A stretch of DNA of 18,344 nucleotides from Chlamydomonas sphaeroides (taxonomy: Eukaryota > Chlorophyta > Chlorophyceae > Chlamydomonadales > Chlamydomonadaceae), in NCBI GenBank assembly GCA_001662425.1, contig BDDC01001883.1, forward strand, positions 714-19,057. The letters are read 5' to 3'. Position numbers and translations under genes: made by a program. The notes under the pieces are model-generated. The model was given only the letters and a program-made list of their open reading frames with translations, was not told the origin of the DNA and did no database searches. How positions within the stretch are numbered: the first letter of the stretch is position 1; every line of letters starts with the position of its first letter. This document shows positions 18,201 to 18,344 of the stretch, piece after piece.

Positions 18201-18344
18201 CTGGGGTCCCACACGCCAGCGCCTGGCGCCGCCGCCACGCACACACACATACGACGCAGTACGCGTATTGGGCCGAGACTCGGGTTCTCACGGGCGGCTT
18301 GCGGTCGGGCTTCGTTATCCGCACTCGCACCTAACCGCATTCCC

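Noticed and set aside
1..18344. tRNA, rRNA, CRISPR array, insertion sequence or intact transposon genes
   Set aside because: None seen on either strand by reading. Repeats present are simple, tandem or local duplicates.

Overview
The window looks like nuclear DNA of a volvocine green alga (Chlamydomonas/Volvox lineage). It is very GC-rich. Its genes are cut into many short exons with GTGAG/GTGCG donors and CAG (sometimes TAG) acceptors. Introns carry private microsatellites and minisatellites, coding exons carry Ala/Gly/Pro homopolymers, and TGTAA poly(A) signals are present. No bacterial-type gene organisation, tRNA, rRNA, CRISPR array or intact transposon was seen. Most long open frames are GC-driven shadows.

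Two genes could be assembled by hand on the minus strand. (1) At 18200-16509 lie the last four exons of ATG101, the HORMA-domain subunit of the ATG1/ULK autophagy-initiation complex; its N-terminal half lies outside the window or was not found. Its last exon has a diverged second copy inside the preceding intron. (2) At 14475-3893 lies a 21-exon model of 1681 codons. All 20 splice junctions keep the frame, including the phase 1 and phase 2 ones. The predicted order is: a low-complexity N-terminus, a multi-pass membrane block (about aa 203-372), a beta-rich module followed by ankyrin repeats, and a Gly/Ala-rich tail. The beta-ankyrin part has the same order and signature phrases as the C-terminal half of long plant SPL proteins (SPL1/12/14) and related algal SBP proteins such as CRR1. 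No SBP zinc-finger domain is visible.

Between the two genes (14.5-16.2 kb) there is only one weak plus-strand candidate, a 57-codon frame at 15183. Its possible TGTAA signal (16261) faces that of ATG101 (16227). The left end (1-3.9 kb) holds no gene I can support. It contains a GAT/ATG microsatellite, CCCAG/CACCC-type short repeats and a roughly 250-bp degenerate CAATCC-type minisatellite.

The two main genes have no evident functional link. The exon models come from reading splice signals and frame by eye, so they are hypotheses until RNA-seq or homologue alignment confirms them.
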